A stretch of 33,875 nucleotides of DNA from JAAXTX01 sp035560715 (GCA_035560715.1 DATMYW010000036.1:1-33875); one strand, 5' to 3'; numbered from the stretch's first letter, positions 1-8,543 are shown. Numbers and translations are program-made. Notes: generated from the letters alone by a model not told the origin.

Positions 1-53
1 TAATAATCATATCAGGAACAAGGGTGAAAAATTCGTGACCGTGAATATTACAT

Positions 54-1109
54 ATGAGTTTTGGAGAGTTGCTAAATCAGGAAACAGTAAAAAGACTCCA
101 AGAAGAGGAGTCTTTACATCGTCCGGAAAGAGCGGAAAAAGTGATAGCGTTCTTGGAGAAGATACACGCCTTTGAATTTTTTCAAAACGTAGATAAGCAA
201 ACAGTCGCTTTTGCGGATTTTGAATCATTTCTCATAAGGGTCAATGGAATAGCACGTGATATGCCGTTATATGAAAGAAATATTGACGGGAAACATGTGG
301 AGATTTCAGGCGGGATGTTAGGAGAGACAGTTTTACCCCCTCGGGAAGAGGATAAAAGAGAGTTGTTGGAATTTGCCTTTGAATCATCTTTGGACATGAG
401 TCGTGAAGACGTCTCATACATGTTGCCTGCCGTTATTAACGCATTACACATGTTCAGTGATGGAAACGGTCGGACGAGCAGAGTTATCCATCAACTCCTG
501 AGCGCGAAGGACAAAGAATCATTTGACAATGATTTGGCAAAGACACTTAGTTCGAATGGAAGGTTTGATACGCCCGATATCAATCCGGGATTAATAAACT
601 GGGAAATTGAGGTGTATATTTTGCGGGAATTTCATCATTGGGAATTGATAAAAGATATTGAAACGGGGCGTTTGGGGTATTTTCATGAAAAGATACGGCC
701 GATTGCCTCAGCGCAATTCGGTGATATCGATTCAACGAAGTCTGCTTTCTATGAGAACATCGGAAGATTTCAAAAACTGCGTTCCGCTGATGGCCGATAC
801 GTCGAAACAGCCTTGGTTGATGCGCTTTCTGACGAACGGTACGAGTCGATTTTGCTGACGAACGAATATAATAAAAGAAGAATGGTATCGCCGTTGAAGA
901 TGGAATCTCTGAGTGATACGGAATGGAAAAGCATATTTAAAAACTATTACAAGCTCAAGAAAGAACACATCGAGACTATGGTGTGGATGTTCAAGGATCC
1001 GAACGAATATAGAAATCCCGAGAACGAACACGAGACTTTCAGGGATATGTTTATAAGGAAAATACGGGCGGAGTACGAATTGCTCAATCCGAATACAAGG
1101 AGTTGCTGA
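54..1109 (+). CDS. Fic/DOC-family protein (probable AMP- or nucleotidyl-transferase)
   Basis: A 351-residue protein. It carries a Fic signature at about residues 132-142, reading HMFSDGNGRTSR, which matches HxFxxGNGRxxR with the catalytic His132 and the phosphate-binding GNGR intact. Fic enzymes usually transfer AMP from ATP to a hydroxyl of a target protein. The helices around the motif fit the fold; the C-terminal 200 residues are not recognised. I see no clear (S/T)xxxE(G/N) inhibitory helix. The ATG at 54 is the first in frame, and no good SD precedes it. The gene is visibly richer in A+T than the core genes downstream, which suggests recent acquisition. No antitoxin-like partner is visible within the window; one could lie upstream. 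Target and role are unknown. Confidence 0.85.
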   Translation: MSFGELLNQETVKRLQEEESLHRPERAEKVIAFLEKIHAFEFFQNVDKQTVAFADFESFLIRVNGIARDMPLYERNIDGKHVEISGGMLGETVLPPREEDKRELLEFAFESSLDMSREDVSYMLPAVINALHMFSDGNGRTSRVIHQLLSAKDKESFDNDLAKTLSSNGRFDTPDINPGLINWEIEVYILREFHHWELIKDIETGRLGYFHEKIRPIASAQFGDIDSTKSAFYENIGRFQKLRSADGRYVETALVDALSDERYESILLTNEYNKRRMVSPLKMESLSDTEWKSIFKNYYKLKKEHIETMVWMFKDPNEYRNPENEHETFRDMFIRKIRAEYELLNPNTRSC

Positions 1110-1134
1110 TGGGTTGAAGGGCTGAATCAGATAT

Positions 1135-1962
1135 ATGCATGATATGATCCTTTCTGGGAAAAAAGTCGCCGATTGGATATTCGAGGAGACGAAGACGATC
1201 GCCTCCGGTCTTTCTGTCCGCCCTGGTCTTGGCGTGGTGCTCGTTGGGGACGATTCGGCATCGCGTATCTATGTCGGTATCAAGGAACACCGTGCGGAGG
1301 AACTCGGGTTCTCTTTCCGTAAGGAAATCCTGCCGGCGACCGCGACAGCGGACGAGGTCATCCAGGTGATCGGAACACTGAACGGGGACGAGGATATTCA
1401 TGGTATCATCGTCCAGCTGCCGCTTCCGGCAGGACTTGATACGGACCGGATCATCGCGGCGATCGATCCCGAAAAGGACGCGGACGGATTCCATCCCGAG
1501 ACGGTCGCGCGGTTCCTTTCGGGCGACCGCGATTCATTGCCGGTCTTTCCCGCGGCGATCATGGAACTGGCGAAGTCCGCGGACAAACCGCTTTCGGGGA
1601 AACGCGGAATCGTCATCGCCAATTCGGACCTGTTCGGCGAGATCATGAAGAAAGCACTCGGTGACGAGGGTGTCTCGGCATCGGTCATACGGGCGGCGGA
1701 TATCGACGCGAAGACGGACGATATCGCCGCTGCCGACATCGTCGTGACCGCGATCGGCCAGTCGGAGCGGTTTCCGCGTAACGTTTTCAAACAGGGCACC
1801 ATCGTCATCGATGGCGGGATTTCCCAGAAGGACGGCAAGGTCCGAGGCGACGTCTCCGCGGAAGGGGACGACTCGTCTCTTTTTCTCTCTCCCGTTCCCG
1901 GCGGCGTCGGTCCGGTGACGGTCGCCTGCCTTCTCCGCCGTACGGCGATGCTGGCGATGTAA
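1135..1962 (+). CDS. folD: FolD-like methylenetetrahydrofolate dehydrogenase/cyclohydrolase, diverged cofactor half
   Basis: A 275-residue protein of FolD length. FolD interconverts methylene-, methenyl- and formyl-tetrahydrofolate with NADP. The catalytic half is well kept: SRIYVGIK (Tyr46, Lys50), GIIVQLPLP (Gln94) and KDADGFHP (Asp117). The C-terminal GGVGPVTVACLL also matches. The dinucleotide-binding half is altered: the usual TPCTPxG stretch reads PVFPAAI, and the usual GRSxxVG loop reads ANSDLFG (about residues 162-168), so the Arg that contacts NADP is missing. Cofactor preference or dehydrogenase activity may have changed. The start is ATG 1135 with an alternative in-frame ATG at 1144; neither has a strong SD. 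A perfect terminator follows. Confidence 0.85.
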   Translation: MHDMILSGKKVADWIFEETKTIASGLSVRPGLGVVLVGDDSASRIYVGIKEHRAEELGFSFRKEILPATATADEVIQVIGTLNGDEDIHGIIVQLPLPAGLDTDRIIAAIDPEKDADGFHPETVARFLSGDRDSLPVFPAAIMELAKSADKPLSGKRGIVIANSDLFGEIMKKALGDEGVSASVIRAADIDAKTDDIAAADIVVTAIGQSERFPRNVFKQGTIVIDGGISQKDGKVRGDVSAEGDDSSLFLSPVPGGVGPVTVACLLRRTAMLAM

Positions 1963-1981
1963 GGCATGTCGGGGACATCAG

Positions 1982-2012
1982 AAAACGACGTGGGTGACAC
2001 GTCGTTTTTTTA
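1982..2012 (+). terminator. Rho-independent terminator after folD
   Basis: A perfect 11-bp stem (AAAACGACGTG at 1982-1992 with its complement at 1998-2008) closes a 5-nt loop and runs into a T tract ending at 2011. It lies 20 nt after the folD stop codon and ahead of the convergent HIT gene. Confidence 0.9.
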
Positions 2013-2053
2013 TTTCATACCCAAAAAAATCGTTCTGCGTATGGAGTCAGCAT

Positions 2054-2560
2054 TCAGGTTTCTCGTACCGTCTTCCCCAACCGCATCGCGAGGTTTCTCA
2101 GATCCGCCGGATCGGCCATCGGTCCTCCGGCGGACGAGATCCATCCCTCATAGGTTTCGAAATATTGTTCCTGTCCGCTCGGCATCTGCTTCCAGGTCCC
2201 TTCCTTCATGTAGCCGGTCCCATGCAGGGGAATGAGCTTGATGTGTGCGTGGTCGATGCCGGTTCCTTCCATCACGAGTCCGACGCGCCCGACGTCGTCG
2301 AAATGATTCTCGAGAATGTCCGCGACCTTCTTGGCCGCGAGGACGAATCGCGAAAGCGTGTCGTCCGGCATCCGGAGCACGTCGCTCCCGTAGTGACGTT
2401 TCGGGACGACGATGGAAAATCCCTCCGTGTTCGGGTCGATCGCGAGCCAGGCCATGAATTCATCATCCTGCCAAAAAATGCCCGGCGTCTCAAATCGTCC
2501 GCCGATGATCTCACAGAACAGGCATTTTCCGTCTCCGGTCATTGGGTCGTACTCCGCCAT
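2054..2560 (-). CDS. HIT-family nucleotide hydrolase/transferase with HxHxK active-site variant
   Basis: A 168-residue protein with the histidine-triad fold. The N-terminal CLFCEII (Cys13, Cys16) is the usual zinc pair of many bacterial HIT proteins, and VVPKRHYGS is the typical substrate strand. The triad region reads DHAHIKLIPLH: His104 and His106 (the nucleophile position) are kept, while the third His of HxHxH is Lys108. HIT proteins hydrolyse or transfer nucleoside monophosphates from Ap4A-like or aminoacyl/phosphoramidate substrates; the natural substrate here is not predictable. The gene lies downstream of tRNA-Leu on the same strand with an 83-nt gap, so the two may share a transcript. 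The start ATG at 2560 has no SD. Confidence 0.85.
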   Translation of the reverse strand: MAEYDPMTGDGKCLFCEIIGGRFETPGIFWQDDEFMAWLAIDPNTEGFSIVVPKRHYGSDVLRMPDDTLSRFVLAAKKVADILENHFDDVGRVGLVMEGTGIDHAHIKLIPLHGTGYMKEGTWKQMPSGQEQYFETYEGWISSAGGPMADPADLRNLAMRLGKTVRET

Positions 2561-2643
2561 AGTTCGGTAAACTCAGGTTGTGCCGAGAGACTCGAACGCT
2601 CATGTTATCGTTAACCGGGATTTCGAGTTCCACGATGATTTTA

Positions 2644-2730
2644 TGGTGGGCGGAGAGGGGGTCGAACCCTCACGATGTTGCCATCACTGGATTTTGAGTC
2701 CAGCGCGTCTGCCAGTTCCGCCATCCGCCC
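2644..2730 (-). tRNA. tRNA-Leu (anticodon CAA), CCA encoded
   Basis: On the - strand the transcript starts GGGCGGA and ends with the complementary TCCGCCC, a discriminator A and an encoded CCA. The anticodon stem CTGGA/TCCAG holds the loop CTCAAAA, giving anticodon CAA, which reads UUG. The long variable arm (class II) and a G-rich T arm with GGTTCGACC agree with tRNA-Leu. A strong promoter lies 32 nt upstream. Confidence 0.96.
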
Positions 2731-2761
2731 GGATAGTCGTTTTCGGCCCCGTACAAAGCCT

Positions 2762-2790
2762 ACGATAGGCGATTGAAAAGATGGTGTCAA
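2762..2790 (-). promoter_or_regulatory. Sigma-70-type promoter of tRNA-Leu
   Basis: On the - strand TTGACA (2785-2790) is followed after exactly 17 bp by TATCGT (2762-2767). Transcription would begin about 25 nt before the mature tRNA 5' end. Confidence 0.7.
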
Positions 2791-2810
2791 TGGAATATAA
2801 TGGGAGAAGA

Positions 2811-2907
2811 AGAAGGAATCAAGAATTAGGAATGAAGCCGCACAGTATTTCGGTGTCCCGGCTTCAGGCTTGATTCGTTATTCTTCATTCATTATTCCGT
2901 CAGAGCA
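2811..2907. repeat. Low-complexity inverted spacer upstream of parA
   Basis: A purine-rich left half made of GAATCAAG, GAATTAGG and AATGAAGCCG words is answered by a pyrimidine-rich right half (CGGCTTC, CTTGATTC, CTTCATTC) that ends at the parA start codon. The halves can pair imperfectly. The same words occur in the parA-parB spacer. There is no SD before parA and no clear promoter. Confidence 0.5.
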
Positions 2908-3678
2908 ATGTCCAAGATCGTCGCGTTCGTGAATCAGAAAGGCGGGGTGGGAAAGACCACTTCGACGATTAACGTGGCCCGATGTCTCGCCGACCTCGGG
3001 AAGAAAGTGCTGCTTGTCGATCTCGATCCGCAAGGGAATGCCTCATCGGGACTCGGCATCGATCCGCGCGGACTCGAGAAGAACCTCTATCACGCCATGA
3101 TCGGCACGGCGACCCCGCGTGACATCGTACTCTCCACCTCGACTCCGAACCTGCATATCATCCCGGCGGCGCAGGACCTCGCAGGAGCCGAAATCGAGAT
3201 GGTCCATATCGACGCCCGCGAATTCCGCCTGTACTCGGTGCTTCGCCAGCTCAGAACTTTCTACGACTATATCCTCATCGACAGTCCGCCGAGTCTTGGT
3301 CTCCTTACGGTGAACGGGTTGGTCGCGAGTGATGAGGTGGTCATTCCCGTGCAGACGGAATACTACGCACTTGAAGGGCTTTCACAGCTACTTGGAACCG
3401 TCGAACTCGTCCGGGAGCGTCTCCAGCCGAATCTCAAGATCATGGGCGCACTCCTGACATTGTTTGACAGGCGGAACCGGCTTGCGCAGCAGGTAGTGAA
3501 CGAGGTCCGGTCGCATTTCCCGGGACCGGTGTTCGAGACGGTCGTCCCGCGTTCAGTCCGTCTAGCCGAGGCGCCGAGTTATGGGAAGTCGATACTCGAC
3601 TTCGACGCGCTTTCGAAGGGCGCACGGGCGTACAAGTCGATCGCGAAGGAGATCATCGCGAGGGAGCGGACGGAATAA
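2908..3678 (+). CDS. parA: ParA/Soj chromosome-partitioning ATPase
   Basis: A 256-residue deviant Walker-A ATPase. Residues 11-18 read KGGVGKTT with the signature lysine; LLVDLDPQGN (A' box) and YILIDSPPS (Walker B) follow at typical spacing. ParA binds DNA non-specifically as an ATP dimer and is released by ParB, which drives segregation of the origin region. The parB gene follows after a 93-nt spacer in the same direction, so this is a complete parAB locus, probably near the replication origin. The ATG at 2908 begins the conserved MSKIVAFVNQKGG; no SD is visible. Confidence 0.96.
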   Translation: MSKIVAFVNQKGGVGKTTSTINVARCLADLGKKVLLVDLDPQGNASSGLGIDPRGLEKNLYHAMIGTATPRDIVLSTSTPNLHIIPAAQDLAGAEIEMVHIDAREFRLYSVLRQLRTFYDYILIDSPPSLGLLTVNGLVASDEVVIPVQTEYYALEGLSQLLGTVELVRERLQPNLKIMGALLTLFDRRNRLAQQVVNEVRSHFPGPVFETVVPRSVRLAEAPSYGKSILDFDALSKGARAYKSIAKEIIARERTE

Positions 3679-3771
3679 AGAATCAAGACTAAAGAATAAA
3701 GGAGAGAGAATGCGGAATCGGGTGCCGGTCGGCTTGAACCGTAATTCCTTATTCCTGATTCGTCCAACGAT
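3679..3771. repeat. Low-complexity inverted spacer between parA and parB
   Basis: The left part carries AAGAATCAAGACTAAAG and AATAAAGGAG, and the right part carries CCTTATTCCTGATTC, which is nearly the reverse complement. It resembles the spacer upstream of parA in words and layout. Confidence 0.5.
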
Positions 3772-4806
3772 ATGGCACAGCAGCACGGACTCGGAAGGGG
3801 GCTCTCTTCCCTTATTCCTCCGAAGAAGGACGATACGAAGGAGTCACCCTTCAAGGACATGGCGCTCAAGACGATGGCCGCGCAGGGCATCGATGTTTCG
3901 GAGGTCCGTACGCCGACGGACGCGTTCATAACACCGAGTCTTCCTGTCGAGGAGATTCGGACCGTTTCTCCGAATTCCCGGGAACCCCGACAGTCCGCTC
4001 CGTCCGTTCCCGTGTCGTCGGTTGGCGTACCCGGCACGCGCGTCCCGGTCGGCGATATCTTTCCGAACCCGCATCAGCCGCGACTCCGGTTCGACGAAGA
4101 GAAGCTTCGTGAGCTGTCTGAATCCGTCCGCGAGCACGGCGTGCTGCAACCGATCATCGTCTCACCGCTTTCCGACGGGAAATACGAACTTATCGCGGGA
4201 GAGCGTCGATTGCAGGCTACGAAGCTTGCCGGTATCGCCGATATCCCCGTAATCGTCCGTGATGCCGATGAACGACAGAAACTCGAGTTGGCCATCATCG
4301 AGAACATCCAGCGGCATGATCTCGATCCGGTCGAGGAAGCGCGGGCGTATGCACGGCTTATGGACGAGTTCGGCCTGATACAAGAAGAGGTCGCCAAGAA
4401 GATGGGCAAGAGCCGGAGCGCGGTCGCGAATACGGTCCGACTTCTGACACTTCCGGTGGAGATACAACGAGCCGTCTCCGAAGGCAAGATTTCCGAGGGT
4501 CACGCGAAGGCGCTTCTTTCACTCACGAATCCGGAGAAGCAACGTGCGTTGTTCGAGATGATCGTGAAATCCGGTTTGACGGTACGCGAGGCCGAGGCGA
4601 AGGTCCATGAGACGCAGATCCGCACCCATATGCGGCATGTCCCTTCTCTTCCTCCGTGGATAGCGGAGAAGGCGGAACGCATCTCGTCGGCGTTGGGGAC
4701 CAAGGTCGCGGTGAAGCCGGTCGGGAAGGGCGGTCGGATCGTCGTCGAATACTATTCCGACGAAGAGCTCGACCAGATCGTCTCCCGGATCCTGCCGGGC
4801 GGATGA
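3772..4806 (+). CDS. parB: ParB/Spo0J/Noc-family CTPase, centromere-binding protein
   Basis: A 344-residue protein starting with the typical ParB N-terminus MAQQHGLGRGLSSLIP (the ParA-interacting segment). The nuclease/CTPase-like domain includes IFPNPHQPR and the GERRLQA box; ENIQRHDLDPVEEARAY and the HTH region (EEVAKKMGKSRSAVANTVRLL) follow, then a dimerisation domain. ParB loads on parS sites, spreads as a CTP-dependent clamp and stimulates ParA. No canonical parS palindrome is visible in or near the operon. The start is ATG 3772, with no SD. A proline/serine-rich linker at about residues 50-85 separates the N-terminus from the core. Confidence 0.95.
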   Translation: MAQQHGLGRGLSSLIPPKKDDTKESPFKDMALKTMAAQGIDVSEVRTPTDAFITPSLPVEEIRTVSPNSREPRQSAPSVPVSSVGVPGTRVPVGDIFPNPHQPRLRFDEEKLRELSESVREHGVLQPIIVSPLSDGKYELIAGERRLQATKLAGIADIPVIVRDADERQKLELAIIENIQRHDLDPVEEARAYARLMDEFGLIQEEVAKKMGKSRSAVANTVRLLTLPVEIQRAVSEGKISEGHAKALLSLTNPEKQRALFEMIVKSGLTVREAEAKVHETQIRTHMRHVPSLPPWIAEKAERISSALGTKVAVKPVGKGGRIVVEYYSDEELDQIVSRILPGG

Positions 4807-4845
4807 CGGTTCCCCGTGGACGCTTCCGGAAGCCGCGAAATCCAT

Positions 4846-4867
4846 GCTATACTGGAATCAGTATAAT
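4846..4867 (+). promoter_or_regulatory. Candidate promoter with palindromic -10 region before the GT2 gene
   Basis: TGCTATACT at 4845-4853 is an extended -10 candidate and TATAAT at 4862-4867 is a second -10 box. TATACT and AGTATA form a perfect 6-bp inverted repeat around GGAATC (4848-4865), so an operator role is possible. No convincing -35 box is present. The start codon is at 4884. Confidence 0.4.
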
Positions 4868-4883
4868 CAATCATATTCGGACT

Positions 4884-5642
4884 ATGGCTGAGAATGTGCC
4901 TTATCTTTCGATCGTCATCCCCTCATACAAGGAAGGGGAGCGCATCGGTCGGAACCTGCTCGAAATCGACAAGTACCTCAAGTCCAAGGATTTCACCTAC
5001 GAAATCCTGATCGTCGTGGACGGGTCTCCGGACAATACCGCCGAAGTGGCCCGCAACTACGGTCTGCAGGTCCAAAATGTCCGCGTCATCGACAATCCCG
5101 AGAACCACGGCAAAGGCTATGTCGTGCGACAGGGACTTCTCGAAGCGAAGGGCAAGTACCGCATCTTCCTCGATGCGGACGGGTCGACATCTATCACGCA
5201 CTGGGATTCGTTCGAGCCGGAATTCGCGAAGGGTTTCGATGTCGTCATCGGTTCTCGCGATTTGAAAGATTCATATATCCAGGTACACCAGCCGAAATAT
5301 CGTGAGGTCATGGGAAACATGGGAAACTGGGCCATCCGGATCCTGCTCGGGCTCTGGAAATATCCGGACACGCAGTGCGGGTTCAAGGCGCTCACCGGCG
5401 AGGCGGCGGATGCGGTCGCGAAGCGTATGGTCGTCGACCGGTTCGGGTTTGACTTCGAGCTGGTGACGCTTTCGGAACGACTGGGATACAAGGTGAAACA
5501 GATGCCGGTGCGCTGGATGAACGAGGCGGGATCGACCGTGTCGCTCACGGGGAAGAACGGGTTCGTCCAGGTGCTCATCGACCTGTGGAAGACCCGGGTC
5601 AGGCTCTGGAAGGGCGAATATCGCCTGAAGGAACAGCTCTGA
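4884..5642 (+). CDS. GT2 glycosyltransferase, dolichyl/polyprenyl-phosphate sugar synthase (ALG5/DPM1-like)
   Basis: A 252-residue GT-A fold enzyme without membrane segments. It opens LSIVIPSYKEGERI, carries DGSPDNT, HGKGYVVRQG and the metal-binding FLDADGS, and then TQCGFKAL, which is typical of the ALG5-like branch. Such enzymes transfer glucose or mannose from a nucleotide sugar to polyprenyl phosphate at the inner membrane face, giving a donor for surface glycan assembly. The reading frame continues upstream into parB, but homology begins at ATG 4884 (MAENVPYLS), which I take as the start. The lipid and sugar specificity is inferred only from family resemblance. Confidence 0.88.
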   Translation: MAENVPYLSIVIPSYKEGERIGRNLLEIDKYLKSKDFTYEILIVVDGSPDNTAEVARNYGLQVQNVRVIDNPENHGKGYVVRQGLLEAKGKYRIFLDADGSTSITHWDSFEPEFAKGFDVVIGSRDLKDSYIQVHQPKYREVMGNMGNWAIRILLGLWKYPDTQCGFKALTGEAADAVAKRMVVDRFGFDFELVTLSERLGYKVKQMPVRWMNEAGSTVSLTGKNGFVQVLIDLWKTRVRLWKGEYRLKEQL

Positions 5643-5676
5643 AAAATGTCGGATAAAAGGGAGGAACACAAACGTC

Positions 5677-6729
5677 GTGAACATACACATACGTGACGGG
5701 GAGGAAGGGAAGCCAGGCAAGAAGCAGGCCGACTCGCAGTCCGAGCTCCGTCAGGACATCATTACGGGGGATTGGGTCGTCATCGCGACCGGCCGCGCGA
5801 AGCGCCCGGATGAGTTCGCGAAGCGTGACCGCGTCCCTGTGGATCCGAATGCGCCTGATCCGTTCGCCGATCCGTTGACGAGCGGGCAGAAGGATCCGGT
5901 CCTTGCGTATCGCAAACCCGACGGGGAATGGAGTCTTTTGGTCATCCCGAACCTGTATCCGGCGTTCGGCGGCGGTCGGATGCCGAAAGATCTTTCCGAA
6001 GGGCCGTATTTCTCGATGAGCGGCGTCGGGTATCACGAGGTCATTATCACCCGCGATCCGAAGCGGAGCATCGCGGAGCTCCCGCTGTGGCAGGTTGCCG
6101 AGGTTATCGACGCGTACCAGGACCGCTACCTCTCGCTCATGACGAAGAAGTCGGTGAAGTATATCCAGATCTTCCATAATCACGGACAGGAGGCCGGCGC
6201 GTCGCTCTCGCACCCGCATTCGCAGCTTATGGCGATCCCGGTGATCTCGCCGTACATCGAGCTCCAACTCCGGGGGGCGGAATTGTACCATCGCAACCAC
6301 CGGGCGAACGTGTTTCAGACCATTCTCGATTACGAATTGGAGACGAAGACGAGACTGGTCTACGAGAACGAACACTTCATCGCGTTCTGCCCGTTCTCTT
6401 CGCGCGTCGCCTTCGAGACGTGGGTCATGCCGAAGCGGTCGGGTAATCCGTACTTCGAGCGGATCACGGAGGAGGAAAAGGTATCGCTCGCCGATGCGAT
6501 GCGAAACGCGCTGTCCGCTATCTGGCACGGACTCGGGAATCCGCCGTACAATTTTTTCCTCAATACCGCCCCGTGCGACGGGAGGGAATATCCCCACTAT
6601 CGGTGGCACATCGAAATCCTTCCCAAGACGTCGATCTGGGCCGGATTCGAACTCTCGACCGGCATCGAGGTCTCGACGATCGAGCCGGAGAAAGCCGCAG
6701 AATATCTCCGGACGCGCGTCGAGGCATAG
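5677..6729 (+). CDS. galT: Galactose-1-phosphate uridylyltransferase-like protein (GalT)
   Basis: A 350-residue double-HIT protein. The N-terminal strand IITGDWVVIATGRAKRPDEF and the active-site HPHSQ (His179-Pro-His181, His181 being the nucleophile position) are intact, and the second half ends with the family motif YRWHIEILP. The enzyme moves UMP between UDP-glucose and galactose-1-phosphate; relatives act on ADP-glucose. The CPFC zinc site near residue 60 is replaced by DPFA, so the structural zinc ligands are missing. The start is the GTG at 5677, preceded at about 12 nt by AAGGGAGG, one of the few good SDs among the core genes. It heads a cluster with tpiA, fba and gap. Confidence 0.88.
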   Translation: MNIHIRDGEEGKPGKKQADSQSELRQDIITGDWVVIATGRAKRPDEFAKRDRVPVDPNAPDPFADPLTSGQKDPVLAYRKPDGEWSLLVIPNLYPAFGGGRMPKDLSEGPYFSMSGVGYHEVIITRDPKRSIAELPLWQVAEVIDAYQDRYLSLMTKKSVKYIQIFHNHGQEAGASLSHPHSQLMAIPVISPYIELQLRGAELYHRNHRANVFQTILDYELETKTRLVYENEHFIAFCPFSSRVAFETWVMPKRSGNPYFERITEEEKVSLADAMRNALSAIWHGLGNPPYNFFLNTAPCDGREYPHYRWHIEILPKTSIWAGFELSTGIEVSTIEPEKAAEYLRTRVEA

Positions 6730-6769
6730 TCGACATCCTGTTTCCCGGCCTCCTGTGAAGACCGCTCCT

Positions 6770-7579
6770 ATGAAAGAACACAAGAAACGATACCTGATCG
6801 GTAATCTCAAGATGAATCCGGGCTCTGTCTCCGAGGCGGAACAGTATCTGGCGGCGCTTCGGAAGGAACTGTTCGGTAAACAGATGGACGACGTCGAGAC
6901 GGTCATCGTTCCGCCGTCGGTCTACCTCGAACGGTTTTCACGCGTCCTGTCAGACTCGATCCGTCTCGGTGCACAGGACGTGTTCTGGGAAAAGGAAGGG
7001 TCCTATACCGGACAGGTATCTCCCGGCATGCTCAGGGACCTCAAGGTTTCCTATGTCATCGTCGGGCACAGCGAGCGGAGACTCTATGCCCATGAGACCG
7101 ATGCCGAGGTCGGATGGAAGGTCCGTGCCGCGTTGCATGAGCATCTCCGTCCGATACTGTGTGTGGGGGAGACCGATGAGGAACGCGGCAGGGGCGAGGA
7201 GGCCGATGCGGTTACGCGACAGATCGCGGAGGCGTTCCGCGACGTGTCTCCGCTTATGGCCGAGCGGATTCTGGTCGCATATGAGCCGCGTTGGGCGATC
7301 GGGACGGATGTGACCCCGGAATCCGAGGAAATATTCGAGATGCGGATCATCATCCATCGGGCGCTGTCCGAGATATACGGGCCTTCGGTCGCCGACCGGA
7401 TTCCGGTACTGTACGGAGGTTCCGTAAAGGCGTCGCTCCTCGAGCGGGTCTGCTTCGAACCGCGGATGGACGGAGTGCTGGTGGGACGGGAAAGCCTGTA
7501 TCCGCACGAAGTGATCCGGATGGCGCATGAACTCGGGATGAACGGACTTCCCGAAAACGAGTCGGAACCAACATCATGA
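6770..7579 (+). CDS. tpiA: Triosephosphate isomerase
   Basis: A 269-residue TIM barrel that interconverts dihydroxyacetone phosphate and glyceraldehyde-3-phosphate. The catalytic residues are all present: GNLKMN (Asn12, Lys14), VGHSERR (His100) and AYEPRWAIGT (Glu172), followed by the phosphate-gripping YGGSVK. I place the start at ATG 6770, which gives the usual short N-terminus; an in-frame GTG at 6755 would add five residues. There is no SD. It lies 40 nt after galT and 10 nt before fba, clearly one transcription unit. Confidence 0.96.
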   Translation: MKEHKKRYLIGNLKMNPGSVSEAEQYLAALRKELFGKQMDDVETVIVPPSVYLERFSRVLSDSIRLGAQDVFWEKEGSYTGQVSPGMLRDLKVSYVIVGHSERRLYAHETDAEVGWKVRAALHEHLRPILCVGETDEERGRGEEADAVTRQIAEAFRDVSPLMAERILVAYEPRWAIGTDVTPESEEIFEMRIIIHRALSEIYGPSVADRIPVLYGGSVKASLLERVCFEPRMDGVLVGRESLYPHEVIRMAHELGMNGLPENESEPTS

Positions 7580-7589
7580 ACCGATACCT

Positions 7590-8447
7590 ATGATTGTCAC
7601 CACCAAGGAACTGCTGGAAAAAGCGAAGAAGGGAGGATACGCCGTCGGAGCATTCAATACCGTGAACCTCGAGACGACCAAGGCGATCCTCAATGCCGCG
7701 GACGAACTCTCCTCGCCGGTCATCGTCCAGATCACCGAGAAGACGATGGACTATGCCGGCGGTCGCGCGCTGTTCATGCTCGTGAAGAACATGGTCGAGT
7801 TCTATCATCCGGATCTGCCGGTCTCGATCCATCTCGACCACGGGAAGAGCATGGAGATCGTCGAACGTGCGATCGAGATCGGATTCCCGTCGGTCATGTA
7901 CGACGGTTCGCGGCACACGTATGCCGACAATGTCCGCACGACGAAGAAGGTCGTCGGGTTCGCGCACGAGAAGGGCGTATCGGTGCAGGGGGAGCTTGGG
8001 AACGTCCCGTACCTTTCCGAAGTCCATGGCGAGGTCGATTGGGACGACTATATGACCGATCCGGACGAGGCGGTCCGGTTTGTCGCCGAAACGGGCGTCG
8101 ATACGCTCGCGATTGCGATCGGGAACGCGCACGGGTTCGCGGCGGAGCGTCCGGAGCCCGATTATGAGCGGCTTTCCGCGATCGTGTCGAAGGTGTCGAC
8201 ACCGCTCGTCCTGCACGGGGCATCTGACTGGGAGGACGGCCGCGCGACGGAAGTCATTAGTCGCGGCATCGCGTGCTTCAACGTGGATACCGCGATCAAG
8301 CTCGCCTTCATCGGGGCGGTCACCCGGGCGGTCGGCGAAGGGGATAAGACCGATATCAGGAACATCCTCGAGCCAGCCCGCGATGCCGTGAAAGAGACAG
8401 TCATGAGGAAGATCAGGCTTTTCGGGAGCGAGGGGAAAGCGAAATAG
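7590..8447 (+). CDS. fba: Class II (zinc) fructose-bisphosphate aldolase
   Basis: A 285-residue aldolase that splits fructose-1,6-bisphosphate into two triose phosphates. The class II signature HLDHG (Asp83, His84) is present, with SVMYDGS, the GELG glutamate, the zinc histidine of GNAHG, LHGAS and NVDTA in order. Related enzymes act on tagatose-bisphosphate; specificity cannot be decided here. It starts 10 nt after tpiA. The stop is followed by a repeat-bearing spacer before gap. Confidence 0.94.
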   Translation: MIVTTKELLEKAKKGGYAVGAFNTVNLETTKAILNAADELSSPVIVQITEKTMDYAGGRALFMLVKNMVEFYHPDLPVSIHLDHGKSMEIVERAIEIGFPSVMYDGSRHTYADNVRTTKKVVGFAHEKGVSVQGELGNVPYLSEVHGEVDWDDYMTDPDEAVRFVAETGVDTLAIAIGNAHGFAAERPEPDYERLSAIVSKVSTPLVLHGASDWEDGRATEVISRGIACFNVDTAIKLAFIGAVTRAVGEGDKTDIRNILEPARDAVKETVMRKIRLFGSEGKAK

Positions 8448-8543
8448 TCGGAAGTCGACAGTGAACGGTCGTAAGGAGGGAAACTAGGATATCGAGTCGG
8501 CAGTGAAAAATCGAAATCATAACATCGGTAACACGAAAAGCAT
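8448..8543. repeat. Spacer with degenerate AGTCG words between fba and gap
   Basis: It contains AGTCGGAAGTCGACAGTGAA and, 40 nt later, GAGTCGGCAGTGAAAAATCG, two related copies of a word also found after gap and inside the GT4 gene near 17813. No SD or promoter is recognised. Confidence 0.45.

Noticed and set aside
2580..2768. 62-codon frame on the + strand over the tRNA
   Set aside because: It is the antisense of tRNA-Leu; GGEGVEPSR-like peptides are a common artefact of tRNA genes.
5599..6906. 435-codon - strand frame opposite galT
   Set aside because: It is antisense to a gene with clear GalT motifs and is rich in Arg and Asp, as expected of a high-GC shadow frame.
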